DNA of 64,000 nt from Nitrosomonas nitrosa. Lineage in GTDB: Bacteria > Pseudomonadota > Gammaproteobacteria > Burkholderiales > Nitrosomonadaceae. Location of the stretch: positions 1 to 64,000 of the forward strand of contig NZ_QAOO01000015.1 in NCBI RefSeq assembly GCF_003051105.1. The letters run 5' to 3'. The position numbers and the translations under genes are program-made. Positions within the stretch are counted from its first letter, which is position 1. Every line of letters begins with the position of its first letter. The notes under the pieces are model-generated. The model saw nothing but the letters and a program-made list of their open reading frames with translations. It was not told the origin of the DNA and did no database searches. This document shows positions 44,259-53,933 of the stretch, piece by piece.

Positions 44259-44696
44259 GGCGTATGTATTATCAAAATTCACAAAGAATTATTGTGGGGT
44301 TGACAGCTTACATCTCTCATCCCTGGAAGTTCAATCTCTTATTAAATATGTGGGTTGGTACAACGCCCGCTCTTTATTAGCAAACATTAACATGGTTAAG
44401 TTTTTTTATAATTAATCAGCAGTTTAGGATTGATGACATGCCCATTGTTTTTCGAATGAATTCGATAGAGAGTCCGGCTGATAAAACATGATTATTTCCA
44501 TAATGTTGACATCAACTAGATAAAGGTCGACACTTTCTAAAGCACAATGTGCAAGTAGGTGTGGAATGTCTGGAGTGTTAGGGTAAATGTTATCCTGATA
44601 GGGGAAAATAGCCCATCAGTTGTTAATAGACAATTTTGCAAATAATTTTATATCCAGGCCGACAGAGATGGACTCAATCATGCAAAAGGGACGATC
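44259..44696. other. Intergenic region before the cytochrome oxidase cluster
   Basis: About 440 bases, AT-rich, between the divergent decarboxylase and the CopD-like gene. It should hold promoters for both directions. I see no RNA gene or convincing palindrome in it. Confidence 0.4.
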
Positions 44697-45110
44697 ATGC
44701 TCTGGCTCTTGCTATTACATATTTCTGCTGTGTTATGTTGGTGCGGAACCTTGTTGTATCTACCTGCACTGATAGCCGGTACGACATCTTTGCAATCAAC
44801 CTCGGAGCAGCAGCGTCACATCAGGATGGTGCTGACGATTTATCGATTAATTCTGACACCTGCCGCGTTGATTGCCATTGTTTCAGGTACCACGTTATTC
44901 GTCGCGGGTGAGATTGCTGATGCATGGCTTATCTTGAAACTTACTCTCGTCGCGACCTTGGTGTTGTGCCATGCGCTTATGGGCTGGATGATCCTGCTTG
45001 TGCAGGAGTCATCCAACAGAAATATAGGGCCATTTTGTGCACTCATAGGGGCAGGAACGATCATACTGATATTGAGTATTATCTGGGTCGTACTGACCAA
45101 GCCCTTTTAG
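44697..45110 (+). CDS. CopD-like four-helix membrane protein
   Basis: 137 aa, four predicted membrane helices. The N-terminal helix has LLLLHISAVLCWCGTLLYLPAL, and the third carries CHALMGWMILL. This is the pattern of CopD/HemJ-like proteins, with conserved His residues in helices 1 and 3 that may bind heme or copper. Upstream of a cytochrome oxidase gene set, a role in its copper or heme supply is plausible but inferred. Confidence 0.7.
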   Translation: MLWLLLLHISAVLCWCGTLLYLPALIAGTTSLQSTSEQQRHIRMVLTIYRLILTPAALIAIVSGTTLFVAGEIADAWLILKLTLVATLVLCHALMGWMILLVQESSNRNIGPFCALIGAGTIILILSIIWVVLTKPF

Positions 45111-45155
45111 GAGCAAATCATGCGATATCTAGAATCCAACATATGGCAATATCAA

Positions 45156-45608
45156 TCAAGATTTAGCATGAACGCCGACAGCATGCCGGTAAACCATTTG
45201 ACCACCAAGGAGACTGGTGATGGTAAGCAGTGCCGCGGTCAGCAACGAGACATACAATCCCCATGGATCAAATACACCATCGGCCTTGTAACGCAACAAC
45301 CAGTTGAACGAAGCCAGTGCCAGCGTCATCACGGCCATCAGCCCATGGATCCAGGCAATGGTCAGATTTCGGATTCGCGGCACGCTCAGCAAATCTATCA
45401 AGCCAGCCATTCCAGCCAACCAGCCAGCCAAGCTGCCCAGGCCTGCCAGCCACAGACCAACGCGTATCCAGAACGAGTCTTCTGTATAGAGATAGGCCAA
45501 ATCAGCACCGACCAAGCCGAGCAGGAAAGCAACCGGAAAATGAATCACCATCGGGTGAATCGGATGCCCACCAATCGACATGCGACTAATAATAGGTTCT
45601 TGCATCAT
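45156..45608 (-). CDS. DUF2231 membrane protein
   Basis: 150 aa from ATG 45608, which has GGGGAGG six bases upstream (an earlier ATG at 45623 overlaps that site). GGHPIHPMVIHFPVAFLLG at the start of the first helix is the DUF2231 signature, followed by three more helices. The His residues could bind a metal or heme. It is transcribed away from the coxB gene, with only 15 bases between the two proposed starts. Confidence 0.85.
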   Translation of the reverse strand: MMQEPIISRMSIGGHPIHPMVIHFPVAFLLGLVGADLAYLYTEDSFWIRVGLWLAGLGSLAGWLAGMAGLIDLLSVPRIRNLTIAWIHGLMAVMTLALASFNWLLRYKADGVFDPWGLYVSLLTAALLTITSLLGGQMVYRHAVGVHAKS

Positions 45609-45623
45609 CGTTATCCTCCCCAT

Positions 45624-46352
45624 TTGGAACCCGAAGCAATATGGAAAACGGTTATTCGTAGTTTAGCTCCGTTAGGGTTGATTAACATCTTTTTTTTTCT
45701 AGGTGGTTGCGCAGGCCCTCAATCGGCGTTAGATCCTTCCGGTCCATCAGCTCTTGCCATTGCCGATTTATGGTGGTGGATGTTTGGTTTTTCTGCTGCA
45801 ATTTTATGCATTATCGTCATGCTATGGCTTTATGCAATGTGGCGCAAACCGCCATCGATGACGGAAACCGAGGCGTATCAGATCGGTAATCGTTGGATTA
45901 TCGGGGGGGGCTTAGTGTTACCCATTGTCAGCCTTACCCTCTTACTTAGCTTTGGCATACCGATAGGCTATCGTTTACTACCGCTACCGCTAGAGGATCA
46001 AAATCCATTGCACATTGAGGTTATCGGACAGCAATGGTGGTGGGAGATCCGTTACGTCGATGCCGGTATCGTAACGAAGAATCAACTCCATTTGCCGGTG
46101 GGTAGGCCGGTTGACATTCATGTAAGCAGCATTGATGTGATCCACTCTTTCTGGGTACCAAAACTAGGTGGCAAAATCGATGCCATTCCTGGGCGCACCA
46201 ATGTGCTGCGGCTCGAAGCTGATACAGTGGGGCATTTTCGTGGCCAGTGTGCAGAATTTTGTGGTAAAGGGCATGCTGAAATGATTTTGTTTATTGAGGC
46301 GCATACGCCGGAAAGCTTTGTGGCATGGATGGAGGGATATAAGCATGAATGA
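45624..46352 (+). CDS. coxB: Cytochrome c oxidase subunit II (CuA)
   Basis: 242 aa from TTG 45624; the true start is uncertain because the frame is open far upstream, over the antisense DUF2231 gene. A lipoprotein signal with LGGC (Cys about 28), two membrane helices (about 42-64 and 90-112), then the CuA cupredoxin: IGQQWWWEIRY, HSFWVPKLGGK (His near 174) and GQCAEFCGKGHAEM (about 206-219), with both Cys, Glu, His and Met ligands present. No C-terminal cytochrome c domain. The stop overlaps the next gene by eight bases. Confidence 0.9.
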   Translation: MEPEAIWKTVIRSLAPLGLINIFFFLGGCAGPQSALDPSGPSALAIADLWWWMFGFSAAILCIIVMLWLYAMWRKPPSMTETEAYQIGNRWIIGGGLVLPIVSLTLLLSFGIPIGYRLLPLPLEDQNPLHIEVIGQQWWWEIRYVDAGIVTKNQLHLPVGRPVDIHVSSIDVIHSFWVPKLGGKIDAIPGRTNVLRLEADTVGHFRGQCAEFCGKGHAEMILFIEAHTPESFVAWMEGYKHE

Positions 46353-48861
46353 GAAAACCCAAAAATTGCCAGCCAGGCTCCATAACGATTTCATGAAAGT
46401 ATGGGGTAACCCACAGGGTTGGCGCGCATTGACGATTGTCAACCATACGACGATCGGTATCCGTTTTATGGTTACAGGTGGCGTATTCTTCTTGATCGGT
46501 GGTTTGCTGGCAATGTTGATGCGCACACAACTCGCTTTGCCGGAGCAGGAAATCATTGGCCCGGAGCTATACAATCAATTATTTACAATGCACGGCACGA
46601 TCATGATGTTTCTTTTTGCCGTGCCGATGGTCGAGGGGTTAGCGCTTTATCTGATTCCCAAAATGATTGGTGCTCGAGATTTACTGTTTCCGCGACTCAG
46701 TGCATTCGGTTATTGGTGTTATCTATTCGGCAGCATCATCTTATTATCGAGTCTGGTATTGGGTATTGCACCCTCTGCTGGCTGGTTTGTCTATACGCCA
46801 TTGAGTAACGAAGTTTACTCTCCTGGGCCCAATATCGATTTTTGGCTACTCGGCATCACTTTTGTAGAAATTTCAGCCGTCTCGGCAGGTGTAGAGCTGG
46901 TCGTTTCCATTTTACGCAGCAGGACTTCTGGCATGGCGTTACTGCATATGCCATTGTTCTGTTGGTATATTTTGGTCATGGCTTTTATGATCGTATTTGG
47001 CTTTCCACCACTGATACTTGGTAGTATCTTATTGGAACTAGAACGGGCAGTGGGGATGCCTTTTTTTGATATTGCGCGCGGCGGTGATCCCATTTTATGG
47101 CAGCATTTGTTCTGGTTATTTGGCCACCCTGAGGTCTATATCATTTTTCTACCCGCGGCCGGTATTGTTTCTACCCTGATCCCTGTGTTTGCACGCCGGC
47201 CGATCGTAGGATATCGGTGGGTCGTATTGGCGGCGATCTCGACTGGTTTTATCAGTTTTGGTCTTTGGGTGCATCACATGTTTACAATCGGTATACCGCA
47301 GCTTGCACAAGCTTTTTTCTCGGTGGCCAGCATGCTGATCGCGATTCCAACTGGTATTCAATTTTTTGCCTGGATAGCAACGCTATGGACTGGCCGTCCT
47401 GTCTATCATATTCCGATGCTTTGGTTGTTGGGGTTCTTGGTTATTTTTCTGGCAGGTGGATTGACAGGCGTCATGTTGGCATTGGTGCCTTTTAACTGGC
47501 AGGTGCATGATACACATTTTGTCGTTGCGCACCTGCATTATGTGATTATTGGCGGCATGCTATTTCCTCTGATTGCAGGTTTGTACTATTGGTTGCCACA
47601 TTTCTCCGGGAGGATGCCGTCCGATAAGCTTGCGCGCTGGGGATTCTGGCTAACCTTTATCGGCTTCAACATGACGTTCCTGATCATGCATCTGACAGGT
47701 CTGCTTGGTATGCCTCGCCGCATTTATACTTATGAAGCAGGTCTGGGGTGGGATTTGCCTAATGCCGTGTCGTCGGTTGGTGGTTTTATTCTTGCTATGG
47801 GAATTGCGATGATCTTGTTCGACATTATCTTGCATTTTCGTATTGGCCGTCCGGCGGGAGTCAATCCATGGCATGCCGATACGCTAGAATGGGCAACAAG
47901 TACGCCTCCACAGCCTTACAATTTCATTAGTCTACCGGCCGATCCAACCCGTCATCCAATGTGGACAGAAACCAGCTTGCAAGCGACCATTGCCGAGGGT
48001 CGGCATACGCTATCAGAAATCGATCATGGGCGGCGCGAAACCTGGGGCTCCGACCCCGTTACAGGCAAAATACGGGATATCATTCATTTGCCCGGTAATT
48101 CTTGGTTACCATTTTACGCGGCCCTAGTGCTGTCGGTGCTGTGTATCAGTTTATTGATTAGAACCTATGAAATCGCGCTTATCGCTCTACTGATCAGTTT
48201 GTTATTGTTATTGCGCTGGTCTTGGATAAATGGTGCGCACCCGGGAGCCGCTCCGGATGCGCGTGTGAAACCGGGGTATCCCCCTTTACATTCCAGAACG
48301 TTCGATAGTCCCGGCTTGTGGGGCATGGTTGTAACATTGTTTTCTGACGGTGCACTATTCTTGTCTTTGTTGTTCGGTTGGCTTTATTTATGGGTAATTG
48401 GGCCTAATTGGCAAGTACCCGATGCAGCGCCTTTGGCTTGGACAACTCTCGTGATTGCGGGCGTATTATTGAGTGGTGCTGCTTATTGGTATAGACGTGT
48501 CTTACAAAGACTTAAGGCTGGGGACGATCATTACCTGCAATATCAACTATGGGGAATAACCACTTTAGGTTTAGCACATTGCTGCATGCTGCTATGGATA
48601 TGGACAACCGCACCATTGATGGTTACGCATACCGCCCATGATGCTGTGATTGCAGTGTTTCTAGCGTATCTGCTATTTCATGGCGGGCTGGCTGTTATCG
48701 TAACGGGATTGCAAGCAAAGCGTGTCGCGTACGGTTATGTTGGGAAATCAGTTCCCTATGAAGTAGCCGTTTTGGAACCGTGGTGGTTATATACGGTTGG
48801 CGTGTTCTGGATCAGTTTGCTTGTGATCTTACTGTTACCTAGCGCGTGGGGAGGAATGTGA
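46345..48861 (+). CDS. coxAC: Cytochrome c oxidase subunit I-III fusion
   Basis: 838 aa from ATG 46345 (GGAGGG upstream). The N-terminal 12-helix subunit I has heme and CuB ligands HGTIMMF, GHPEVY (about 259-264, with the D-channel Glu and the Tyr linked to His), VHHMF (about 308) and HDTHFVVAHLHY (about 387-397). Motif GHPEVY puts it in the A1 type of heme-copper oxidases. From about 640 on there is a subunit III domain (SRTFDSPGLWGMVV and five further helices). I-III fusions are typical of caa3-type oxidases. It reduces oxygen and pumps protons at the inner membrane. Confidence 0.95.
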   Translation: MNEKTQKLPARLHNDFMKVWGNPQGWRALTIVNHTTIGIRFMVTGGVFFLIGGLLAMLMRTQLALPEQEIIGPELYNQLFTMHGTIMMFLFAVPMVEGLALYLIPKMIGARDLLFPRLSAFGYWCYLFGSIILLSSLVLGIAPSAGWFVYTPLSNEVYSPGPNIDFWLLGITFVEISAVSAGVELVVSILRSRTSGMALLHMPLFCWYILVMAFMIVFGFPPLILGSILLELERAVGMPFFDIARGGDPILWQHLFWLFGHPEVYIIFLPAAGIVSTLIPVFARRPIVGYRWVVLAAISTGFISFGLWVHHMFTIGIPQLAQAFFSVASMLIAIPTGIQFFAWIATLWTGRPVYHIPMLWLLGFLVIFLAGGLTGVMLALVPFNWQVHDTHFVVAHLHYVIIGGMLFPLIAGLYYWLPHFSGRMPSDKLARWGFWLTFIGFNMTFLIMHLTGLLGMPRRIYTYEAGLGWDLPNAVSSVGGFILAMGIAMILFDIILHFRIGRPAGVNPWHADTLEWATSTPPQPYNFISLPADPTRHPMWTETSLQATIAEGRHTLSEIDHGRRETWGSDPVTGKIRDIIHLPGNSWLPFYAALVLSVLCISLLIRTYEIALIALLISLLLLLRWSWINGAHPGAAPDARVKPGYPPLHSRTFDSPGLWGMVVTLFSDGALFLSLLFGWLYLWVIGPNWQVPDAAPLAWTTLVIAGVLLSGAAYWYRRVLQRLKAGDDHYLQYQLWGITTLGLAHCCMLLWIWTTAPLMVTHTAHDAVIAVFLAYLLFHGGLAVIVTGLQAKRVAYGYVGKSVPYEVAVLEPWWLYTVGVFWISLLVILLLPSAWGGM

Positions 48862-48862
48862 A

Positions 48863-49213
48863 ATGCTATCGCCTTTTCATCCACTCCAGCTAGCATTAGG
48901 CCTGGTCGTCTGGTTCACTTGGTTCGCCTTGATGTATGGTGCCTTGGCAACTGCCTGTGCGGTAGCCCCACCGTCAGCTGATCAAGGTACTTTAACCTGG
49001 ATCAATGTCGCACTTTTGATCAATACGATCGTAATTACAGGGTTGCTGCTATACTGGGCCAGTATTTGCTGGCGTGCCGCACGTGCTGGAAATAAGCGTG
49101 AGAATACCTCCTATCTGTTTATCGCTAAACTGGGGGCGAGTATCAATTTGGTCGGCGCTGTCGCAACCTTCAGTCTGGGGGGAGTGGTATTATTGCTGCC
49201 GCCGTGCTTGTGA
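48863..49213 (+). CDS. Small membrane protein of the oxidase cluster
   Basis: 116 aa, three predicted membrane helices (about 10-30, 47-67, 88-110). No family recognised. It starts two bases after the coxAC stop and its stop overlaps the ctaG start, so it is part of the oxidase operon. It may be a small accessory subunit or assembly factor. Confidence 0.65.
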   Translation: MLSPFHPLQLALGLVVWFTWFALMYGALATACAVAPPSADQGTLTWINVALLINTIVITGLLLYWASICWRAARAGNKRENTSYLFIAKLGASINLVGAVATFSLGGVVLLLPPCL

Positions 49214-49989
49214 AATTTAGCTTATTTATCGTTACGATTCTACTTGCTGGCATGGCAGAGGCGCATGGTGGTAGCGAAGAGCCCGGAAAAGCTCATCTTC
49301 TAGATATTCTTGGGGGAGGTTTGCTGGCTATTTCATGGCTTTTGTATCTCGCCGGTACGAAGCGTATACCAGCCACTTTTCAGCAGAAGTGGCTATTCCA
49401 TGGCGCTAGCCTAGCTGCCATCTTAATCATCATTGCTTCTCTGCATGGTTGGATGGATAGAAGTGCCGCATGGCATATGGCTGAGCATATGTGGTTGATG
49501 ACGTTGATCGTGCCGCTTTATCTACTTTCGCGCCCTTTGCCACAATGGCTGGCGGTGAGCGGGCGGGTTGGCAGGAAGTTATTCAAGTCTTTATTTTATC
49601 TAACCCGTAACCCAATACAGGCAGCCTTCATACATGCCATAGCCATTTGGCTATGGCATATGCCAGGATTTTATAATAGTGCTTTAATTCATCCGGGGTG
49701 GCACTTCACCGGACATGCCTGCTTAGTGTTCAGCGCCAGCATATTCTGGTGGTCAGTATTAAGCCAGCGCAATTCGACTGCTTTTCTTGCATTGCTATTG
49801 ACCGTGATGCATACGGGTATGCTCGGTGCTTTGCTTACCTTCTCTCATACACTACTCTACTTAGATGCTCATGATCTTCAGGACCAACAGTTGGCGGGAT
49901 TGATCATGTGGGTCCCAGGCGGCTTACCCTATTTGGTAGCAAGTGTTTGGTTCAGCATGAACTGGTTGAAACGCAATGCAAGCAGGTAA
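49210..49989 (+). CDS. ctaG: Cytochrome c oxidase assembly protein CtaG (caa3 type)
   Basis: 259 aa from GTG 49210, whose GTGA overlaps the previous stop; GTG 49204 is an alternative. A signal-like first helix ending AEAH, then six to seven helices with AWHMAEHMWLM, IWLWHMPGFYN, HPGWHFTGH and TVMHTGMLGA, the pattern of the caa3_CtaG family. It helps deliver copper to the oxidase. The N-terminal mature His-Gly-Gly segment could be a copper site (inference). Confidence 0.88.
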   Translation: MKFSLFIVTILLAGMAEAHGGSEEPGKAHLLDILGGGLLAISWLLYLAGTKRIPATFQQKWLFHGASLAAILIIIASLHGWMDRSAAWHMAEHMWLMTLIVPLYLLSRPLPQWLAVSGRVGRKLFKSLFYLTRNPIQAAFIHAIAIWLWHMPGFYNSALIHPGWHFTGHACLVFSASIFWWSVLSQRNSTAFLALLLTVMHTGMLGALLTFSHTLLYLDAHDLQDQQLAGLIMWVPGGLPYLVASVWFSMNWLKRNASR

Positions 49990-50078
49990 ACGATTGTGTA
50001 ATCTTCACTTGAAGAGTGGTGCTGACAACCCAGCATCCATCTAGTGCGTGTAATTTATATCAGTGATCTTACGGCAGC

Positions 50079-50450
50079 CTAATGAAAGTAAGGCATAAAA
50101 ACGATTAACCCGATAATCATAGCGCCTGCAGCACTGATCAATACTGCGCCTGCTGCCAAATCTTTGGATTTTTTAATGAGCGGGTGGGCCGTAGGTGAAG
50201 CGATATCACACAAAAATTCTATGGCTGTGTTTAAAGCCTCTGAAATCCATACCGCCATGATCGCCAGTATAATCAGACACCACTCGATGTAGTTGATTTG
50301 AAAAAATAACCCGCCACCGGTGACGAGCGTGGTCGCAATCAGATGAATTCTTGCGTTGTGCTGCGTTTTGATCAGGACTGCAATACCCGCAAAAGCATAG
50401 CGAAAGCTTTTTATCCTGGCGATAAATGAGAAAGAAGCCGTTTTATTCAA
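50079..50450 (-). CDS. dgkA: Diacylglycerol kinase DgkA
   Basis: 123 aa from TTG 50450, chosen because GAGGA lies four bases before it; the open frame continues up to 50501. Three membrane helices and the DgkA signature EALNTAIEFLCD with HPLIKKSKDLAAGAVLI. It phosphorylates diacylglycerol (or undecaprenol in some bacteria) at the inner membrane. Orientation is convergent with the oxidase operon. Confidence 0.93.
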   Translation of the reverse strand: MNKTASFSFIARIKSFRYAFAGIAVLIKTQHNARIHLIATTLVTGGGLFFQINYIEWCLIILAIMAVWISEALNTAIEFLCDIASPTAHPLIKKSKDLAAGAVLISAAGAMIIGLIVFMPYFH

Positions 50451-50630
50451 ATTTTCCTCGCGACTTTGGAGATGTCCATTATTTAGTATTAAAACACGCA
50501 TCGTGGCACAAAAATTATCGAATCATTGATTCATCTGCTAATTTCTTCATTCTGCAGGAGGGAGAAAATTACCTTTGGTTTAGAAATAGATGTAGCGCTG
50601 GCCCATTTTTGAGCGAAGGCATCGTCAAAA

Positions 50631-51458
50631 TTAGCGTAAAACAAGTGCACTTGGGTGATGTATCTGAATCGAATAATGATCGTTTCTGCGTGACACCCAA
50701 CCTCGTACTTCCAATGGTTTGTGAAGATAGGTTTCCAGTGGAGGAAATAATGAGAGGTGGTTATTGTCGATTCGAATATCGATTTTATCGTTAAAAATTA
50801 GGCGGCTGTATCGCTTGGTGCGCTTCAGCGAAGTAGCTGTGCCCAAGAAGCGCTGCCAGCCGCGTGATTTCTGCGATATTTTTGCTAGAGGGCGGGGGGT
50901 GTAATCCGATAAGGACCAAATCCCCAGCTGCTGTTTTTCTGCACGCTGCTGGGCTCTGATCATAGCATCAGCATGGCGGAGATTGGGTGGAAGCAAGTTA
51001 ACGACAGCCAACCCCTTTTCAAGAAGCGTAAGATTAACGTGTTCACCATTGGGCAAGTAAAGGTGGGCGAGCAATCGGTTATATCGATCTTGCTTTTCTT
51101 GATCGTATTCCAGGTGAACGCGACGGCCCCCGATTTTATGTTGTAACCATGCTTTGGCAGCCATTCCGCCGGGTTCACCATCTCGATGGCGGCTTTGGAT
51201 CTCGGGTGCATTGACGCCAAGCAATCTAACACGTTCGCCGGTTTTCAATACGAGGGTATCGCCGTCCAACACCTTGGCGACTTGATGTGAGGATCGCTGA
51301 GTAGACGTGGATAGGCGGATAGGCTTGGCGCCGGGCGTGGGAATATCCGAATAAGTGACACTTCCTCGCGCATCTTGCGAACGATAGATTGTATTGGCAG
51401 AGCAAGCAGTCAGGTTTAGGCAGATAAACGTTATCAGCAGGCGTGAGAATATTTTCAT
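50631..51458 (-). CDS. Lipoprotein with DUF4124 and thermonuclease (SNase-like) domains
   Basis: 275 aa from ATG 51458. Lipobox LTAC places the lipidated Cys at residue 19. A short DUF4124-like stretch (IYRSQDARGSVTYSDIP, 24-40) is followed by a staphylococcal nuclease-like domain (about 60-190): VLDGDTLVL, RVRLLGVNAPEI, and GGMAAKAWLQHKI, with DRYNRLLAHLYL. Catalytic Asp, Arg and Glu positions are present. The C-terminal 80 residues (LKRTKRYSRLIFNDKIDIRI) resemble an OB-like appendage. It should cut nucleic acids in the periplasm or at the outer membrane. Confidence 0.88.
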   Translation of the reverse strand: MKIFSRLLITFICLNLTACSANTIYRSQDARGSVTYSDIPTPGAKPIRLSTSTQRSSHQVAKVLDGDTLVLKTGERVRLLGVNAPEIQSRHRDGEPGGMAAKAWLQHKIGGRRVHLEYDQEKQDRYNRLLAHLYLPNGEHVNLTLLEKGLAVVNLLPPNLRHADAMIRAQQRAEKQQLGIWSLSDYTPRPLAKISQKSRGWQRFLGTATSLKRTKRYSRLIFNDKIDIRIDNNHLSLFPPLETYLHKPLEVRGWVSRRNDHYSIQIHHPSALVLR

Positions 51459-51565
51459 GATCAATTCTAGTGATGGCATTACTTTATAATGACCAAATTT
51501 GGTTTATTGCTAGAAAAGCCGTCATTTTACTATTTAACTGCTTGAAACCATTCTTTGAGAAATTA

Positions 51566-53008
51566 ATGATGATGGAAATTGATAAAACAATCGATGCTGC
51601 TTTCGAACCCCTATCCAGTGCAGTTGCCTCGATTGTTTTTTATAGTGTATCCCTTATGGGATTGGATATTTCCTTGATTCTGGTTTGGTTGGTAGTCGCT
51701 GCATTGTGTTTCACTATTTACTTCGATTTCGTTAATTTTCGCTACTTTAGGCATGCGGTCGAGCTGCTGCGTGGCAAACACGACAACCAACAGGCTGATG
51801 GAGAAATTAACCGCTTTCAAGGTTTGATGACCTCTCTATCGGGCACAGTCGGACTAGGCAATATCGCCGGTGTTGCTGTGGCGATTTCTTTAGGAGGGCC
51901 GGGGGCGGCATTCTGGATGGCGGTGATGGGATTGTTCGCCATGTCGACTAAATTTGCTGAAGTCACGTTAGGTGTGAAATATCGGCAGCATGGTTCCAAG
52001 CAGCATCCAGAAAAAATTTCTGGTGGACCGATGTATTATCTGCGCAGTGTCTTTGAACGGTACGGAAAACGGCGATTAGGCCAATTTATGGCGGGGCTGT
52101 TTGCCGTGTGCTGTATTGGCGGCACATTAGGTGCCGGCAGCTTGTTTCAGGTCAACCAGGCCTATCAGCAAGCATTGATCGTAACAGGTGGAGATGCGAG
52201 CTTCTGGGCGAACAAGGGCTGGCTGTTTGGCTTATTGACTGCATTTCTGGTCGGATTGGTGATTCTTGGCGGTATTCAGTGGATCGCGGCAGTCGCGAGC
52301 AGAATCGTGCCGATTATGGCAATGCTTTATATGGTTACCGGAATGATTGTTATCGGAATACATTATGAAAATATTTTCGGGGCACTCCAGCAAATTTTTG
52401 AGCTGGCGCTGTGTCCCCAAGCAGGAATAGGTGCACTGATGGGCGCATTGCTAGTTGGCGTACAACGCGCTTCGTTTTCGAATGAAGCCGGTGTTGGATC
52501 GTCAGCCATTGCGCATTCTGCTGTGAGAACCGATAAACCGATTAGTCAAGGTTTGGTGGGCATGCTCGGTCCATTCATCGATACAGTCATCATATGCATG
52601 GTGACCGCTTTGGTAATCGTTATTTCAGGCACGTACATCGAAGGAAATGGCATGGAAGGAATTGCTTTGACGTCTCGTGCGTTTGCTTCTGCGATCGATT
52701 GGTTTCCGTATGTGCTAGCGATAACGGTTTTTTTATTCGCCTATTCCACTATGATTTCATGGTCCTATTATGGGCTGAAGTGTGCCACTTATCTTTTTGG
52801 AGAGGATGATAAGATAGAAACCATTTATAAAATGATGTACTGCGGCTTCATTGTGATTGGCGCTTCAGCTGAGCTATCCAATATCATCTTATTTACGGAT
52901 GCGATGGTGCTCGCCATGGCTATCCCGAATATCATCGGTCTCTATCTACTTGCGCCTGAAATAAAGCGAGACCTTCAGGTTTATGCGCAAAGTTTCAAAG
53001 TAAAATAA
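51566..53008 (+). CDS. Sodium:alanine symporter (AGCS family)
   Basis: 480 aa from ATG 51566; the first of three consecutive ATG codons, and upstream in-frame ATGs overlap the divergent gene. About 11 helices. AGCS signature GTVGLGNIAGVAVAISLGGPGAAFWM and FSNEAGVGSSAIAH are both present. It takes up alanine or glycine with sodium across the inner membrane. Confidence 0.94.
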   Translation: MMMEIDKTIDAAFEPLSSAVASIVFYSVSLMGLDISLILVWLVVAALCFTIYFDFVNFRYFRHAVELLRGKHDNQQADGEINRFQGLMTSLSGTVGLGNIAGVAVAISLGGPGAAFWMAVMGLFAMSTKFAEVTLGVKYRQHGSKQHPEKISGGPMYYLRSVFERYGKRRLGQFMAGLFAVCCIGGTLGAGSLFQVNQAYQQALIVTGGDASFWANKGWLFGLLTAFLVGLVILGGIQWIAAVASRIVPIMAMLYMVTGMIVIGIHYENIFGALQQIFELALCPQAGIGALMGALLVGVQRASFSNEAGVGSSAIAHSAVRTDKPISQGLVGMLGPFIDTVIICMVTALVIVISGTYIEGNGMEGIALTSRAFASAIDWFPYVLAITVFLFAYSTMISWSYYGLKCATYLFGEDDKIETIYKMMYCGFIVIGASAELSNIILFTDAMVLAMAIPNIIGLYLLAPEIKRDLQVYAQSFKVK

Positions 53009-53123
53009 CTCTGAAACATAACTATTTTATAAATAATTGAAAGATGGCGTGATGAGCGAATGGATTCTGGATTAAAATTCGACATTCTGCTTAAATATAT
53101 CAATCTACCATTCGTTGTATGTA

Positions 53124-53933
53124 ATGTCAGAACATCTGATCGAAATCAAGGATCTCGCTTTTTCCTACACTGATCGTCCCATTCTTAAGCGTGTCAACAT
53201 GACCATGTCGCGAGGACAGGTTATTGCCATTATGGGCGGGAGCGGCTCTGGCAAGACGACCCTACTGCGCTTGATTGGCGGGGAGGTCAAACCTTCAGCG
53301 GGTCATGTCGAAGTTGCCGGTCAGGTTGTCCATCAGCTCAGCAGAAACGAATTGTTCAAATTGCGCAGGAAGATGGGGATGTTATTCCAATTCGGCGCAC
53401 TGTTTACGGATTTGAGCGTATTTGACAACGTCGCATTTCAAATGCGTGAACATACCAATCTGCCTGAATCGATGATCCGTGATTTGGTTCTGATGAAGCT
53501 GCATGCGGTCGGTTTACGCGGTGCTTCACATTTAATGCCCGCTGAATTGTCTGGCGGGATGGCGAGGCGCGTTGCTTTGGCGCGCTCCATTGCACTGGAC
53601 CCTCTTTTGATTATGTACGATGAACCTTTTACCGGGTTAGATCCCATTTCTTTGAGTGTTATTGGAAGTTTGATCCGTCGTTTGACCGACGCGCTGGGCA
53701 TGACTTCCATCATTGTTACACATGACGTACAGGAATCCTTGAAAATTGTCGACTACGTCTATTTTCTGGCGGATGGTGCGATTGCTGCGCATGGCACACC
53801 CGAAGAAGTCAAAGGATCAACGATGCCATTCGTTCATCAGTTTGTTCATGGAGAGGAAGATGGTCCGGTGCCTTTCCATTACCCTGCCGAAACGTATCGA
53901 AAAGATTTAAAGCTGGAGGTTCAATTTGTATAA
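53124..53933 (+). CDS. mlaF: MlaF, ATPase of the phospholipid ABC transporter
   Basis: 269 aa from ATG 53124. Walker A GGSGSGKTT at 38-46, signature LSGGM (near 138), Walker B LLIMYDEPF, and switch His in VTHD. First gene of mlaFEDCB, the inner membrane complex that moves phospholipids between inner and outer membrane. Overlaps mlaE by eight bases. Confidence 0.96.
   Translation: MSEHLIEIKDLAFSYTDRPILKRVNMTMSRGQVIAIMGGSGSGKTTLLRLIGGEVKPSAGHVEVAGQVVHQLSRNELFKLRRKMGMLFQFGALFTDLSVFDNVAFQMREHTNLPESMIRDLVLMKLHAVGLRGASHLMPAELSGGMARRVALARSIALDPLLIMYDEPFTGLDPISLSVIGSLIRRLTDALGMTSIIVTHDVQESLKIVDYVYFLADGAIAAHGTPEEVKGSTMPFVHQFVHGEEDGPVPFHYPAETYRKDLKLEVQFV

Noticed and set aside
50426-50794. 122-codon ORF on + strand
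   Set aside because: It overlaps dgkA and the nuclease gene on the opposite strand at both ends and has no recognisable domain.
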